A DNA stretch of 64,000 nt from Physcomitrium patens (GCF_000002425.4 NC_037264.1:7789399-7853398), one strand, 5' to 3'. Shown: positions 9,509-21,500, numbered from the stretch's first letter. The notes: generated by a model from the letters alone, not told the origin. Numbers and translations are program-made.

Positions 9509-12500
9509 GTGAAGCTGGAACCTTGTACAATTCCTAATGAAGGTCCTATCCTCTCCTCAGAACCCTCTCCTTGTTTTATAATAGACTTATATTTAGGACC
9601 TAAGAATTACAAAGCCTCTGCTTTATTAGATTCGGGAGCCTCAGCATGTTTTTTAGATGAACAATTTGTTAAAAGTCGTAAAATACCTTTTATACAGAAA
9701 CCTAAACCAGTACATGTAGAAGTCATAGATGGTCGTCCCTTGTCTTCTGGAGATGTCACTCATGAAACTCATCCTATAAAAGTAACAATAGACGGTCATG
9801 ATAGCTACATAGCTTTTAACATAATTAAATCCCCGTCCAATCCAGTTATTTTAGGTTTATCCTGGCTAGAAAAATATAATCCTCGAATAGATTGGAATTC
9901 TTGTAAACTTGACTTTTTCGAAAGCATTATTAATAGTTCTACCAACTAAGTAAAAAATTATAAGTCTAGTATAGTAAAACTCGTATTGATAGGTGCAAAA
10001 GCATTTATACATGCAGCAAAAGAAGGATCAACTTTTGCTATTTATGCTGCACCTATTTCTGAAAACGTAAAGACTTCAAGTGGCATTCCAAGTCAATATC
10101 AGGAGTATCAAGACGTTTATGAGAAAAAGAATGCAGATATTCTTCGTGAGCATCGCCCATATGATTGTTCAATCGACCTCAAGGAAGGAACTCAGCCACC
10201 ATTTGGACCAATTTACAGTTTATCGCAAGATGAGATGGCTGAACTCAAGATATATATTGACGAGAATTTAGCGAAGAATTTCATACGCCATTCAAAATCT
10301 CCAGCAGGAGCTCCAATTCTATTCGTAAAGAAAAAAGATGGATCCTTACGAATGTGTGTTGATTATCGAGGACTCAACAAGATCACAATCAAGAACAGGT
10401 ATCCATTACCTTTGATATCAGGACTCCTTGACCAGTTGAATCAAGCTAAGATCTATACAAAAATAGATCTAAGAGGAGCATATAATCTAGTACGGATCAA
10501 AGAAGGAGATGAATGGAAGACTGCGTTTCAAACCAGGTATGGACATTTCGAATATAATGTCATGCCCTTTGGACTCACGAATGCACCAGCTGCTTTTCAA
10601 CATCTCATGAATGATGTATTTCGTGAATTCTTAGACAATTTTGTCGTCTGCTATCTAGACGATATCTTGATCTATTCTAAGAACGTCGAAGAACATGAAA
10701 TACATGTTCGTCAAGTATTACAAAAACTTGGAGATGCAGGATTATACGCCAAGATGGAAAAGTGTGTATTTCACACTACTCAAGTTGACTTTTTAGGATA
10801 CATCATTTCAAATGATGGTCTCATGATGGATTCTAAGAAAGTCCAAACAATCATGGATTGGAAGATTCCAAGGGCAGTAAGAGATGTCCAATGTTTCTTG
10901 GGATTTGCCAATTATTATCGGATCTTCATCAAAGACTTCTCACGAGTTGCAGCTCCACTTACACGCTTGACTAGTAAAGATAAATTCCAATGGAATCAAG
11001 AAGCGGAAGCAGCATTTGAAGCCTTGAAGACATCGTTTGTCTCTGCACCAGTCTTATATCGTGTTGACTTTTCCAAGGCATTTTTTATGGAAACAGATGC
11101 ATCAGATTTTGCCTTGGATGCAGTTTTATCACAAATGGGAACAAATGACAAACTTCATCGGATAGCTTTTCATTCAAGAAAATTCTCAGCAATTGAGATC
11201 AATTATGAGATCCACGATAAAGAACTTCTTGCGATCGTGGATTCCTTTCAAGAATGGTGTCATTATCTAGAAGGTGCTTCTAGTCGAGTCAGTGTGTATA
11301 CAGATCACAAGAACCTCGAGTACTTCATGTCAGCACGCGTGTTGAATCAACGTCAAGCTCGTTGGAGTATGTCTTTGTCAAGATTCGACTTCATTATCAC
11401 TTATCGGCCAGGAAAACAATAAGGTTTGTCTGATGCCCTATCTAGACGTTCTTATTTTGCACCAAAAGAAGGAGATGCAGCTTTTGAGCAACAAAGAACG
11501 GTCCTCTTGAAACCGGAGCAATTTCATCTCCGAGCAATGAAATCAACATTGACTGTTGATTCAACTTTTCTCAAGCAAATCCAGTCCAGTATGTCCTCAG
11601 ACCCTCTTGTTTATGATATCGAGAATAATTCTTCCAAGTCTCATGATCCTTCTAAGTTTGAGTTCAAGAATAATCTATTATATTTTGAAGGTCGCCTATA
11701 TATTCCAGAAGGAGAAGCACGTTTACGTGTTCTTCAAGCACGTCATGACTTTCCAGCAGCAGGTCACTTTGGATATAATAAGACTTTGGAACTCATATCA
11801 AGAGATTTTTTGTGGCCACAAATGTGGAAGTCAGTCAAAGACTTTGTACAATCATGTGATATTTGTTCAAGATCAAAAATTCCTCGTCATCGACCTTACG
11901 GACTTCTTCAGCCATTATCTATACCAGAACAACCATGGTCTTCTGTTTCTATGGATTTCATCACAGATCTTCTAAACTCAAGATCTTATGATTCTATATT
12001 TGTGATAGTAGATCGTTTCACCAAGATGGCACATTTTGTGCCATGTACAAAATCTATCACAGGTGAAGAAACAGCTAAGCTTTTCATTGATAATATCTAT
12101 CGCTATCATGGATTACCTAAAGATATCATATCGGATAGGGGAACTCAATTTGTGTCAAGATTTTGGAGGACCCTTTTCAAGATTTTAAAAGTGGACATAA
12201 AGCTATCTTCGGCTTTCCATCCTCAAACTGATGGACAAACAGAGCACGTAAACCAAGTCTTGGAGCAATATTTAAGGTGTACTATCAACTACCAACAAGA
12301 TGATTGGACAACCCTTCTGCCATTGGCAGAGTTTGCTTATAATAATACGGTACATTCTTCCATGCAACAAACACCTTTCTTTACCAATTATGGCTATCAT
12401 CCACGACTTGATACTTTTGATTTTTCAAAAGTTGATAATCCTGCAGCAGAAGACATGGCAAATTGGTTGTCAGAGTTACATGCAATAATGAAGGCGCAGT

Positions 12501-12997
12501 TGAAGAAAGCTCAAGAACGACAAAAGATAAATGCAGATGTATATCGTAAAGAGCAACCACAAATCAACGTGGGTGATAAGATATGGCTACTTCGTCGCAA
12601 TATCAAGACTACTCGACCTTGTGACAAGTTGGACTATCGTAGGTTTGGCCTCTTTTCTGTTTCTGAACAGATCAACCCAGTTGCATATCGGTTACATCTA
12701 CCGGAGTCAATGAAGATCCATCCTGTATTCCACGTGTCTCTTCTTGAACCATATAAGACAGTGGATATACAAGGAAGAAGACAAATGCCACCGCCTCCTA
12801 TAGAAGTAGATAATAATGAAGAATTTGAGGTGGAAGAGATATTAGACTCAAGGCGGCGCCGAAATAAGCTGGAATATCTTGTTCATTGGCGCGGATATGA
12901 TATTAGTGAGCGCACATGGGAGCCATCCAGAAATCTAGCAAATGCATCAGCTAAAGTCAAAGTTTTTCATCAACGACATCCATCAAAACCAAGATGA
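9509..12997 (+). pseudogene. pol of element 1 (PR-RT-RH-IN-chromodomain), two premature stops
   Basis: Protease carries the active-site LDSGA. RT has the catalytic YLDD within CYLDDILIYS. RNase H has METDASDF, HDKELLAIV and YTDHKN. Integrase has the HHCC finger (HDFPAAGH...CDIC), the catalytic triad in MDFI, SDRG and TEHVNQ, and a C-terminal segment whose usual GPF motif reads GLF here. A chromodomain (EEILDSRRRR... WRGYDISERTWEP) ends the protein; such domains steer integration towards modified histones. TAA at 9947-9949 and at 11420-11422 each replace CAA in element 2. Pol lies in the -1 frame relative to gag and has no usable ATG at its start, so it would be made by frameshifting. Two stops make it defective. 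Confidence 0.94.
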
Positions 12998-13293
12998 AAA
13001 CCTCTCTTATAAAAGAGACAAGATTGAGGCAAGATAACATTCAATTTCCTATCCTTGTTTATAACTTCTTTGCATTTGTGACGCTAATTAGATGGAGAGT
13101 CAACAACCAGCGGATTCAACTCAAGAACCTTTGTTTGCTAACCTACCGGACGAGACATTACGATTGTCACAACCTTCAAGACGACGCAATCGAGATGAAG
13201 ATCTTCAAGAACGACATGTTCTTCCTCGAACAGATGGTGAGATACAACGCGTTTGGTATCACGATTTGGGAAGGGACTCCCGATGTTTGGTGA
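12994..13293 (+). other. Overlapping 99-codon frame starting on the pol stop (ATGA)
   Basis: The pol terminator TGA overlaps an ATG as ATGA, opening a 99-codon frame that overlaps the 140-aa frame. It is also open in element 2 (22032-22331). The product, with NIQFPILVYNFFAF near its start, is unfamiliar. The young age of both copies explains conservation equally well, so I do not call it a gene. Confidence 0.25.
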
Positions 13294-13514
13294 TTTTGCT
13301 AGAGGTAGGAACAACTCCTGATGGTGTTCCGAATATTCTATTCGAAGGAAGTTATGAAGGCCTCAATAATGATCAAATAACTGGGTGGTCTTCCCGCCCT
13401 GGTATGGGACACTACCGATGGTTGAGAGGCCCTATCAATCATCTTCGAAGAGAACAGAGATCAGAGTATGTGGCGAATATAATTCGTCGCATCATAGATT
13501 TCCTCAACATATGA
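13092..13514 (+). CDS. Extra 140-aa frame of element 1 between pol and 3' LTR
   Basis: A full ATG-to-stop frame begins 94 nt after the pol stop and ends 41 bp before the 3' LTR. I do not recognise the protein. It is Arg-rich with a hydrophilic N-terminus (MESQQPADSTQEP), then a region with WYHDLGRDSR, LLEVGTTPDGVPN and GHYRWLRGP, and a hydrophobic C-terminus (YVANIIRRIIDFLNI). It has no signal peptide, no convincing membrane span and no zinc finger. Element 2 has the same frame, intact, with three residue differences all in the first 25 residues. The old minus-strand copy has only 67 bp between pol and LTR and lacks it. Whether it is translated is unknown; a 99-codon frame overlaps it in another phase. 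Confidence 0.6.
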   Translation: MESQQPADSTQEPLFANLPDETLRLSQPSRRRNRDEDLQERHVLPRTDGEIQRVWYHDLGRDSRCLVILLEVGTTPDGVPNILFEGSYEGLNNDQITGWSSRPGMGHYRWLRGPINHLRREQRSEYVANIIRRIIDFLNI

Positions 13515-13541
13515 TGACCGCTCCTCGTGGAACTCGTCTCT

Positions 13542-13552
13542 AGAAGGGGGGG
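13542..13552 (+). promoter_or_regulatory. Polypurine tract of element 1
   Basis: AGAAGGGGGGG followed by TAA lies directly against the 3' LTR start. This is the usual primer for plus-strand DNA synthesis. Element 2 has the equivalent at 22580-22590. Confidence 0.85.
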
Positions 13553-13555
13553 TAA

Positions 13556-14116
13556 TGTCACGGCCATAATCATATAAGCTAATAATTACATATAGAAATA
13601 GGTAGAAGTAAGTAAAAGTAGATAAAAGTAAGTTAATTGTATAATATTTAATATAGAAGCTGCCTAGAAACTTCCTAGACGCTGCTTTGACTTCATAGGT
13701 GTCTTTAATTGACTTTTTGGATTAGAAACGTGGTCAACAAGTTGGCCATGTGCCACACATGTTGTTAGCTTGAAGATCAAGCTAACTATGTGGCCCACAC
13801 GTAGGAAAACTTGCCTTGTAAGTCAAGGCATGTGTCCTACAAAGTCAACACATATTGGAGGTCCTATAGAACGTCGCCACGTAGCCCCTAGTTAGATAGT
13901 ATATATAGAGACAAGAGTGAAGGCTTCTTCACTCTTGTCAACTCCTTTCTTGCTTCTAGTCTAGTTTCAAGGGTCTCTAGTTTTCTTATCTTTTGGCAAT
14001 AGCCATTCTAGTTTCTCTTTTCAATATACATACTTATTATTCATATTTTGTTACTTTTCTTTGAGTGAAGGCTTACTTGTCTGAACTGTTTTTTCATCGA
14101 GTTCTTGTCCTTGACA
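13556..14116 (+). repeat. 3' LTR of element 1
   Basis: 561 bp, TG...CA, followed by the TATAA duplication at 14117-14121. Its U3 part resembles the 3' LTR of element 2 more than its own 5' partner (for example the shared GAAGCTGCCTAG), while its U5 part matches its own 5' LTR. Confidence 0.96.
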
Positions 14117-14204
14117 TATAAGGCTTTTTTGAGATTATATAGAATATAAAATAATTATTCACTAATTGTGATAATTATAATTAATATATAATTTTTTTTT
14201 AAAT

Positions 14205-14245
<41 letters not shown>

Positions 14246-14766
14246 AAATCCAATTAGATACAAGTTTGATTAATTTTATTATTACAACAAAATTAGTATA
14301 TCTTATTAGTAGGATTTGATAGAGTTCTTTTTAAAAGATGATTCACATTGATTTTTTGTTAATTAAGAGCTTTCAATAGCTATAAATTAATGATATGTGA
14401 AGTCCTATTATTACATTTATCAAATCTCTTATTCTTAGATTTTTAAGTTTCATAGAGTAAAAAAATCAAATTATGGATAATAAATATAACTAATAAAAAA
14501 ATGATATTTTTTAATATATAAACGTGCCATATGATATTCTATTTCTTTAAAAATAGACAATATAGTTGATTAATATTTTAGTTATAAGCTAAAATAAATT
14601 AATTTTTTCTTTAAAACTAAATTTTATTTATTAATTTTTCTATCCGTTTCAGTTAAAAAATTAAAGACTTCATATTATCAAACTATAAAATTTTAAGAAA
14701 TGTTTTCTAAAACCTTAAAAAATCAGATTTTTTATTACATATAATATTAATAAAGGTCTTAAATCT

Positions 14767-14805
<39 letters not shown>

Positions 14806-15475
14806 TATAATTATTTATTTATTTAATAGTAATAGATATTATACATAATAAAAAATGTAGTGTTTTGATTAAATAAGTAAAATAATCAAAACTAATTAGC
14901 AGTGTTGATTTTTTAATTTAAAGATGTGAGTGTTTTAGTTTTCAATAGGTAATCTATTATAAATCATATGTGGCATGTCTTTGTTTTAGAACAAAAAAAT
15001 TGTTTAAGTAAGGCATCTAATAAGTTTTTTTGTTTTTTATGATGATGTATAGTATTAAATACAAATTATTACAAAGACATGCTTTAAGAATCTTATTGAC
15101 AATTTAAGATGCATATTGACATCAAATACTTATTTTTTTTAATTGGTATATATTATGAGCATATTTTAGATTAATTTTAGTAAATAATTTTATATTTTAA
15201 ATGAATTTTAAGTATAGATGTTTTTTCTTGATCGTAAATCTTGTGATTATTTTGAGGTTTTAAAAATTTTATAAATAAAAAGACAATGGCATGTAATTAT
15301 TTGTAATCTAAGTGCACCTCATGATAATTTTATTATATTTATACTTATGAAAAGAGTTTTAAAAGATTAAAATAACATAAAAGAAGATTTTTAATTAATA
15401 TTAAATAAAATAAAAACCTCCATACATATTTAATTTTAAATAAAAAATTAAAAAATATATGTATATATATATATG

Positions 15476-15536
<61 letters not shown>

Positions 15537-16769
15537 CTTTTAAATTTTCAGTCTACAAAAATTTGTATTTTTTAAGATCCATTTTAAAATTATAAATTGA
15601 GTTAATATATTCTAAAATTTTCACTTGTGTTGTATAAATTACATAATTATCTTTCTTGGAATATGGTCTTACATCTCTATGTCATTGTAATATATGACAA
15701 ATATTTTGTTTAAGTTCCTTTTTATTCTTAGAACAAATTATAATATAAAGGAATTCACAAAAGAGATTAATTATAAAATCTTATAAATTATTTAGAATAT
15801 TTGTAAGTTAAAAAAGCATGACATTGTATCAAATAATGTCACATCTAATTTACAATATAGTTTGTTTATTAATTATTTTAATAAAGTCTAAATTATAAGT
15901 TTTATGTATATATATTTATTTGAATTTTATTCATTTAACTAAAAAACTATAATTTAAAATAAAAAGATAAATTTTTTTTATGATAAATTTCAATAATCAA
16001 AAAATTTTATATAAATTTGTAAGAATTTATCATTTTAATTTTTAATAAATAAGATTTTTCTAATAAAATTTTGAATATAAAATTAAGTTCTTAAAAATAT
16101 TTTATATTTAAAGAAATTATTATATTTTATATAAAATTATTTATTCTAAAAAGTATAATTTTTTATTTTGTTTTTTTTTTTATGGATATCAAACATATGC
16201 TTTTATTTTATATTTTCTTACATAATTTAAGAAGAAATTTGAGACTAAAAGAAACATAATATATTTAAAGTTCGTATATTTTAACCACAATATATTTGAG
16301 ATAAAAAATTAGTTGGAAATTTTTTATTATTAAATATTGATAATTTTTATGATTTTTTAATTACTTATTTTAGAAATATTTAATAAGAAAATCACCCATA
16401 TATGACTTTTATTGGAAATTTTTTTTTTTATATATACTTATAATATATTGTGTCACTTATAAAATAATTTATTAAAAGAAGTAAACAAACTTATTACTAA
16501 ACACATTATCATATTTTAAAAGTTTATTTTTAAAATTTTTATACTATATTTTATAAAAATTAAAAATATATCAATATAGGCTTAATTCTTTTTGTTAGTA
16601 TTGAGTATTTTTAATATTTTAAGGAATTTGATGCATCTAGTATTAATTACATATCTTTCAACTCTAATTAAGTATTTTGATTAGTAGAAGGATTTGCAAT
16701 AGAAGTATGAGAGTCTTAATGTATTATAATATAATTTGTTTTTATTAGAAAATAAATAAGTTGATTTTC
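14117..16769. other. AT-rich DNA with AT microsatellites, no gene
   Basis: Extremely AT-rich spacer between elements 1 and 2. It contains (AT)n at about 14208-14238, 14769-14802 and 15462-15533. No coding frame or recognisable transposon domain was seen. Confidence 0.65.
15462..15533 (+). repeat. Long (AT)n/(TA)n microsatellite
   Basis: About 70 bp of nearly pure alternating AT, interrupted by a GTATATAAA patch. It is the longest simple repeat in the window. Confidence 0.9.
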
Positions 16770-17322
16770 TGTCACGGCCATAATCATATAAGCTAATAAT
16801 TACATATAGAAATAGGTAGAAGTAAGTAAAAGTAGATAAAAGTAAGTTAATTGTATAATATTTAATATAGAAGCTTCCTAGAAACTTCCTAGACGCTGCT
16901 TTGACTTCATAGGTGTCTTTAATTGACTTTTTGGATTAAAAACGTGGTCAACAAGTTGGCCATGTGCCACACATGTTGTTAGCTTGAAGATCAAGCTAAC
17001 TATGTGGCCCACACGTAGGAAAACTTGCCTTGTAAGTCAAGGCATGTGTCCTACAAAGTCAACATATATTGGAGGTCCTATAGAACGTCGCCACGTAGCC
17101 CCTAGTTAGATAGTATATATAGAGACAAGAGTGAAGCCCTCTTCACTCTTGTCAACTCCTTTCTTGCTTCTAGTCTAGTTTCAAGGGTCTCTAGTTTTCT
17201 TGTATTTTGGCAATAGCTATTCCAGTTTCTTTCTTAATATACATATTTCTATTTTGTCCTATTTCTTTTTTGAGAAAAGTCTCACTTACTCTTTAGCTTT
17301 GATCGAGTTCTTGTCCTTGACA
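16770..17322 (+). repeat. 5' LTR of element 2
   Basis: 553 bp with TATA at 17114-17121, the conserved stem-loop at 17124-17153, and ACTCTTGTCAA at 17145-17155. The U5 tail belongs to a different subtype from that of element 1. Confidence 0.96.
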
Positions 17323-17324
17323 GA

Positions 17325-17335
17325 TTGACAAGAGT
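17325..17335 (+). promoter_or_regulatory. Candidate self-priming primer-binding site of element 2
   Basis: TTGACAAGAGT, 2 nt after the LTR, is the exact complement of ACTCTTGTCAA at 17145-17155, which lies 31 bp below the TATA box. The geometry is identical to element 1 despite a diverged U5 and leader. Confidence 0.6.
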
Positions 17336-17534
17336 ACACTTACAATATCAGAGCTTTGTCTTTTCTTGATTAAGAGTGGATTACCCCTTTTTCTTGATAA
17401 GACATAAGCGCATTAGAAGTTGCGGATTACCCTCTTTTAAACTGATATTGTTCTTAGTATTTTCTTTGTTATCAATTCCTCTCTTCTATTTGTTTTGAGC
17501 ATTATTAGACATCTTCTCTTTTCTAAGTGCTACT

Positions 17535-18542
17535 ATGGCAGAGCTTGTTGAAATGAAGAGTACAATGGCACAGATGCAAGAACAATTGAGGGAGTTAATG
17601 CTTGCGATGCATCAACTCAATTTACCACCACAAGGAGCAACAAGAATGGTAGGAAGTGAAGATATAGAGATGATTGGGGCTGCTTCAACATCTGCACCAA
17701 ACCATGTCCCTTCTCCCAGAATGGAACACCCTTCGAGTGTTAGAGAACCGAGAGTTGCCTTGCCCGAGAAGTTTGATGGTACCAGATCCAAGTTTCGAGG
17801 ATTCATCAATCAGGTCCAACTAGTGATTGAACTTCAACCCCAGAGCTATCCAACTCCAGGGTCACAAGTTAGATTCATTGGTACACTTCTTTCAAGTTCA
17901 GCATTGTCATGGTTTTCATCTTTTCTTGAACGACGAGATCCAATATTGGATAATCTGGAGGCTTTTTTGGCGGAGTTTCGATCCATGTTTGGAGAACATG
18001 ATGCAATTCGTGTTGCAACCAACAAGATCCGTATTTTGCGACAAGGCAATCGATCAGTAACATTATATGCTTCGCAATTTCGACAACTTGCAACTGATAT
18101 CAAGTGGGATGATGCCGCACTTGTGAGTCAATTTCTCTACGGATTACAATATGAGGTAAAGAAATTGATGCTTAATTTACCTGATCCTCAAACATTGAGT
18201 CAAGCAATTGACTTTGCTGTGAAGTGTGACAATCGACTTTTTGAATTTCGATCCGAGAGTCGCACAAGTGGGCCTCAACGTTACTACAATTCAATGGCAA
18301 CACCGACGTCTCCTCAACACATACCTTCAGAAGTAGAGGATATGCAAATTAATGCGGTACGTTTCAAACCTCTTACTGAGCAAGAAAAGTCTCGTCGTCG
18401 ACAAGAAGGATTGTGCTTATATTGTGGAGAACCTAAGCACACTGCTCAACATTGTCCAAAGAAGCGACGTAACTACAAAATGAGGAGTACGGCTGTCAAA
18501 GAAGACAGTATGTCGGAAAACGAGTACGTCCAGCTACAATAG
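17535..18542 (+). CDS. gag of element 2, intact (335 aa)
   Basis: Begins at ATG 17535 and ends at TAG 18540-18542. Residues 1-70 are polar. The middle holds the retrotransposon-gag capsid region, with SALSWFSSFLERRDP and LRQGNRSVTLYASQFRQLA. A CCHC knuckle (CLYCGEPKHTAQHC) near residue 300 is followed by a basic tail. The protein would form particles and bind the element RNA. It is the only intact gag in the window and the reference by which the stops in element 1 were recognised. The pol frame overlaps its last ~70 nt in the -1 phase. Confidence 0.93.
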   Translation: MAELVEMKSTMAQMQEQLRELMLAMHQLNLPPQGATRMVGSEDIEMIGAASTSAPNHVPSPRMEHPSSVREPRVALPEKFDGTRSKFRGFINQVQLVIELQPQSYPTPGSQVRFIGTLLSSSALSWFSSFLERRDPILDNLEAFLAEFRSMFGEHDAIRVATNKIRILRQGNRSVTLYASQFRQLATDIKWDDAALVSQFLYGLQYEVKKLMLNLPDPQTLSQAIDFAVKCDNRLFEFRSESRTSGPQRYYNSMATPTSPQHIPSEVEDMQINAVRFKPLTEQEKSRRRQEGLCLYCGEPKHTAQHCPKKRRNYKMRSTAVKEDSMSENEYVQLQ

Positions 18543-18547
18543 GGACC

Positions 18548-21500
18548 GTGCGGCTGGAATCTTGTACAACTTCTAATGAAGGTCCTATCCTCTCCTCAGA
18601 ACCATCTCCTTGTTTTATAATAGATGTGCGTTTAGGACCTAATAATTACAAAGCCTCTGCCTTGATAGATTCAGGAGCCTCAGCTTGTTTTTTAGATGAA
18701 GAATTTGCTAGATGTCATAGAATATCATTAATACAAAAAACTAAACCTGTACACGTAGAAGTCATAGATGGTCGTCCGTTGTCTTCTGGAGATGTAACTC
18801 ACGAAACACTTCCTGTAGATGTAGTAATAAATGGTCATAGTAGTTGCGTAATTTTTAATATAATTAGATCTCCCTCTAATCCAATAATTTTAGGCTTATC
18901 ATGGTTAGAAAAGTATAATCCTCGAATAGATTGGATTTCTCGTAAACTTGATTTTCCTCGGAGCATTAGTAACAGTTCTATTAATCAAATAAAAAACCAT
19001 GAGTCTAGTATAGTAAAACCCGCACTTATAGGTGCAAAAGCATTTATACACGCACCAAAAGAAGGATCAACTTTTGCTATTTATGCTGCACCTATTTCTG
19101 AAAGCGTAAAGACTTCAAGTGGCATTCCAAGTCAATATCAAGATTATCAAGACGTTTTTGAGAAAAAGAATGCAGATATTCTTCCTGAGCATCGCCCATA
19201 CGATTGTTCAATCGATCTCAAGGAAGGAACTCAGCCACCATTTGGACCAATTTACAGTTTATCGCAAGATGAGTTGGCTGAACTCAAGACATATATTGAC
19301 GAAAATTTAGCGAAGAATTTCATACGCCATTCAAAATCTCCAGCAGGAGCTCCAATTCTATTCGTAAAGAAAAAAGATGGATCTTTACGAATGTGTGTTG
19401 ACTATCGAGGACTCAACAAGATCACAATCAAGAACAGGTATCCATTACCTTTGATATCAGGACTCCTTGACCAGTTGAATCAAGCTAAGATCTATACAAA
19501 AATAGATCTAAGAGGAGCATATAATCTAGTACGGATCAAAGAAGGAGATGAATGGAAGACTGCGTTTCAAACCAGGTATGGACATTTCGAATATAATGTC
19601 ATGTCCTTTGGACTCACGAATGCACCAGCTGCTTTTCAACATCTCATGAATGATGTATTTCGTGAATTCTTAGACAATTTTGTCGTCTGCTATCTAGACG
19701 ATATCTTGATCTATTCTAAGAACGTCGAAGAACATGAAATACATGTTCGTCAAGTATTACAAAAACTTGGAGATGCAGGATTATACGCCAAGATGGAAAA
19801 GTGTGTATTTCACACTACTCAAGTTGACTTTTTAGGATACATCATTTCAAATGATGGTCTCATGATGGATTCTAAGAAAGTCCAAACAATCATGGATTGG
19901 AAGATTCCAAGGGCAGTAAGAGATGTCCAATGTTTCTTGGGATTTGCCAATTATTATCGGATCTTCATCAAAGACTTCTCACGAGTTGCAGCTCCACTTA
20001 CACGCTTGACTAGTAAAGATAAATTCCAATGGAATCAAGAAGCGGAAGCAGCATTTGAAGCCTTGAAGACATCGTTTGTCTCTGCACCAGTCTTATATCG
20101 TGTTGACTTTTCCAAGGCATTTTTTATGGAAACAGATGCATCAGATTTTGCCTTGGATGCAGTTTTATCACAAATGGGAACAAATGACAAATTTCATCCG
20201 ATAGCTTTTCATTCAAGAAAATTCTCAGCAGCCGAGATCAATTATGAGATCCACGATAAAGAACTTCTTGCAATCGTGGATTCTTTTCAAGAATGGCGTC
20301 ATTATCTAGAAGATGCTTCTAGTCCAGTCACTGTGTATACAGATCACAAGAACCTCGAGTATTTTATGTCAACACGCGTGTTGAATCGTCGTCAAGCTCG
20401 TTGGAGTATGTCTTTGTTATGATTCGACTTCATTATCACTTATCGGCCAGGAAAACAACAAGGTTTGTCCGATGCCCTGTCTAGACGTTCTTATTTTGCA
20501 CCAAAAGAAGGAGATGCAGCTTTTGAGCAACAAAGAACGGTCCTCTTGAAACCGGAGCAATTTCATCTCCGAGCAGTGAAATCAACACTGACTGTTGATT
20601 CAACTTTTCTCAAGCAAATCCAGTCCAGTATGTCCTCAGACCCTCTTGTTTATGATATCGAGAATAATTCTTCCAAGTCTCATGATTCTTCTAAGTTCGA
20701 GTTCAAGAATAATCTATTATATTTTGAAGGACGCTATATGTTCCAGAAGGAAAAGCACGTTTGCGTGTTCTTCAAGCACGTCATGACTTTCCAGCAGCAG
20801 GTCACTTTGGATATAATAAGACTTTGGAACTCATATCAAGAGATTTTTGGTGGCCACAAATGTGGAAGTCAGTCAAAGACTTTGTACAATCATGTGATAT
20901 TTGTTCAAGATCAAAAATTCCTCGACATCGACCTTACGGACTTCTTCAGCCATTATCTATACCAGAACAACCATGGTCTTCTGTTTCTATGGATTTCATC
21001 ACAGATCTTCCAAACTCAAGATCTTATGATTCTATATTTGTGATAGTAGATCGTTTCACCAAGATGGCACATTTTGTGCCATGTACAAAATCTATCACAG
21101 GTGAAGAAACAGCTAAGCTTTTCATTGATAATATCTATCGCTATCATGGATTACCTAAAGATATCATATCGGATAGGGGAACTCAATTTGTGTCGAGATT
21201 CTGGAGGACTCTTTTCAAGATTTTAAAAGTGGACATAAAGCTATCTTCAGCTTTCCATCCTCAAACTGATGGACAAACAGAGCACGTAAACCAAGTCTTG
21301 GAACAGTATTTAAGGTGTACCAACAACTACCAACAAGATGATTGGACAATCCTTCTGCCATTGGCAGAGTTTGCTTATAATAATACAGTACATTCTTCCA
21401 CGCAACAAACACCTTTCTTTGCCAATTATGGCTATCATCCACGACTTGATACTTTTGATTTTTCAAAAGTTGATAATCCTGCAGCAGAAGACATGGCAAA

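Larger units (their letters stand above)
7726..14116 (+). mobile_element. Element 1: full-length Ty3/gypsy chromovirus, 6391 bp
   Basis: Two 561-bp LTRs (7726-8286 and 13556-14116), both TG...CA, flank gag, pol and an extra frame, with a perfect 5-bp target duplication. Domain order is Gag with CCHC knuckle, protease, RT, RNase H, integrase, chromodomain, which is the order of Metaviridae chromoviruses. The LTRs differ at about 10 positions, so this is a fairly recent but not brand-new insertion. Gag-pol carries four stops, so this copy is not autonomous. Its 3' half is nearly identical to element 2, whereas U5, leader, gag and protease are clearly diverged, indicating recombination in its ancestry. 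Confidence 0.97.

Noticed and set aside
15462..15533. Long AT tract as a possible functional element
   Set aside because: Simple microsatellite like many others in the AT-rich blocks.
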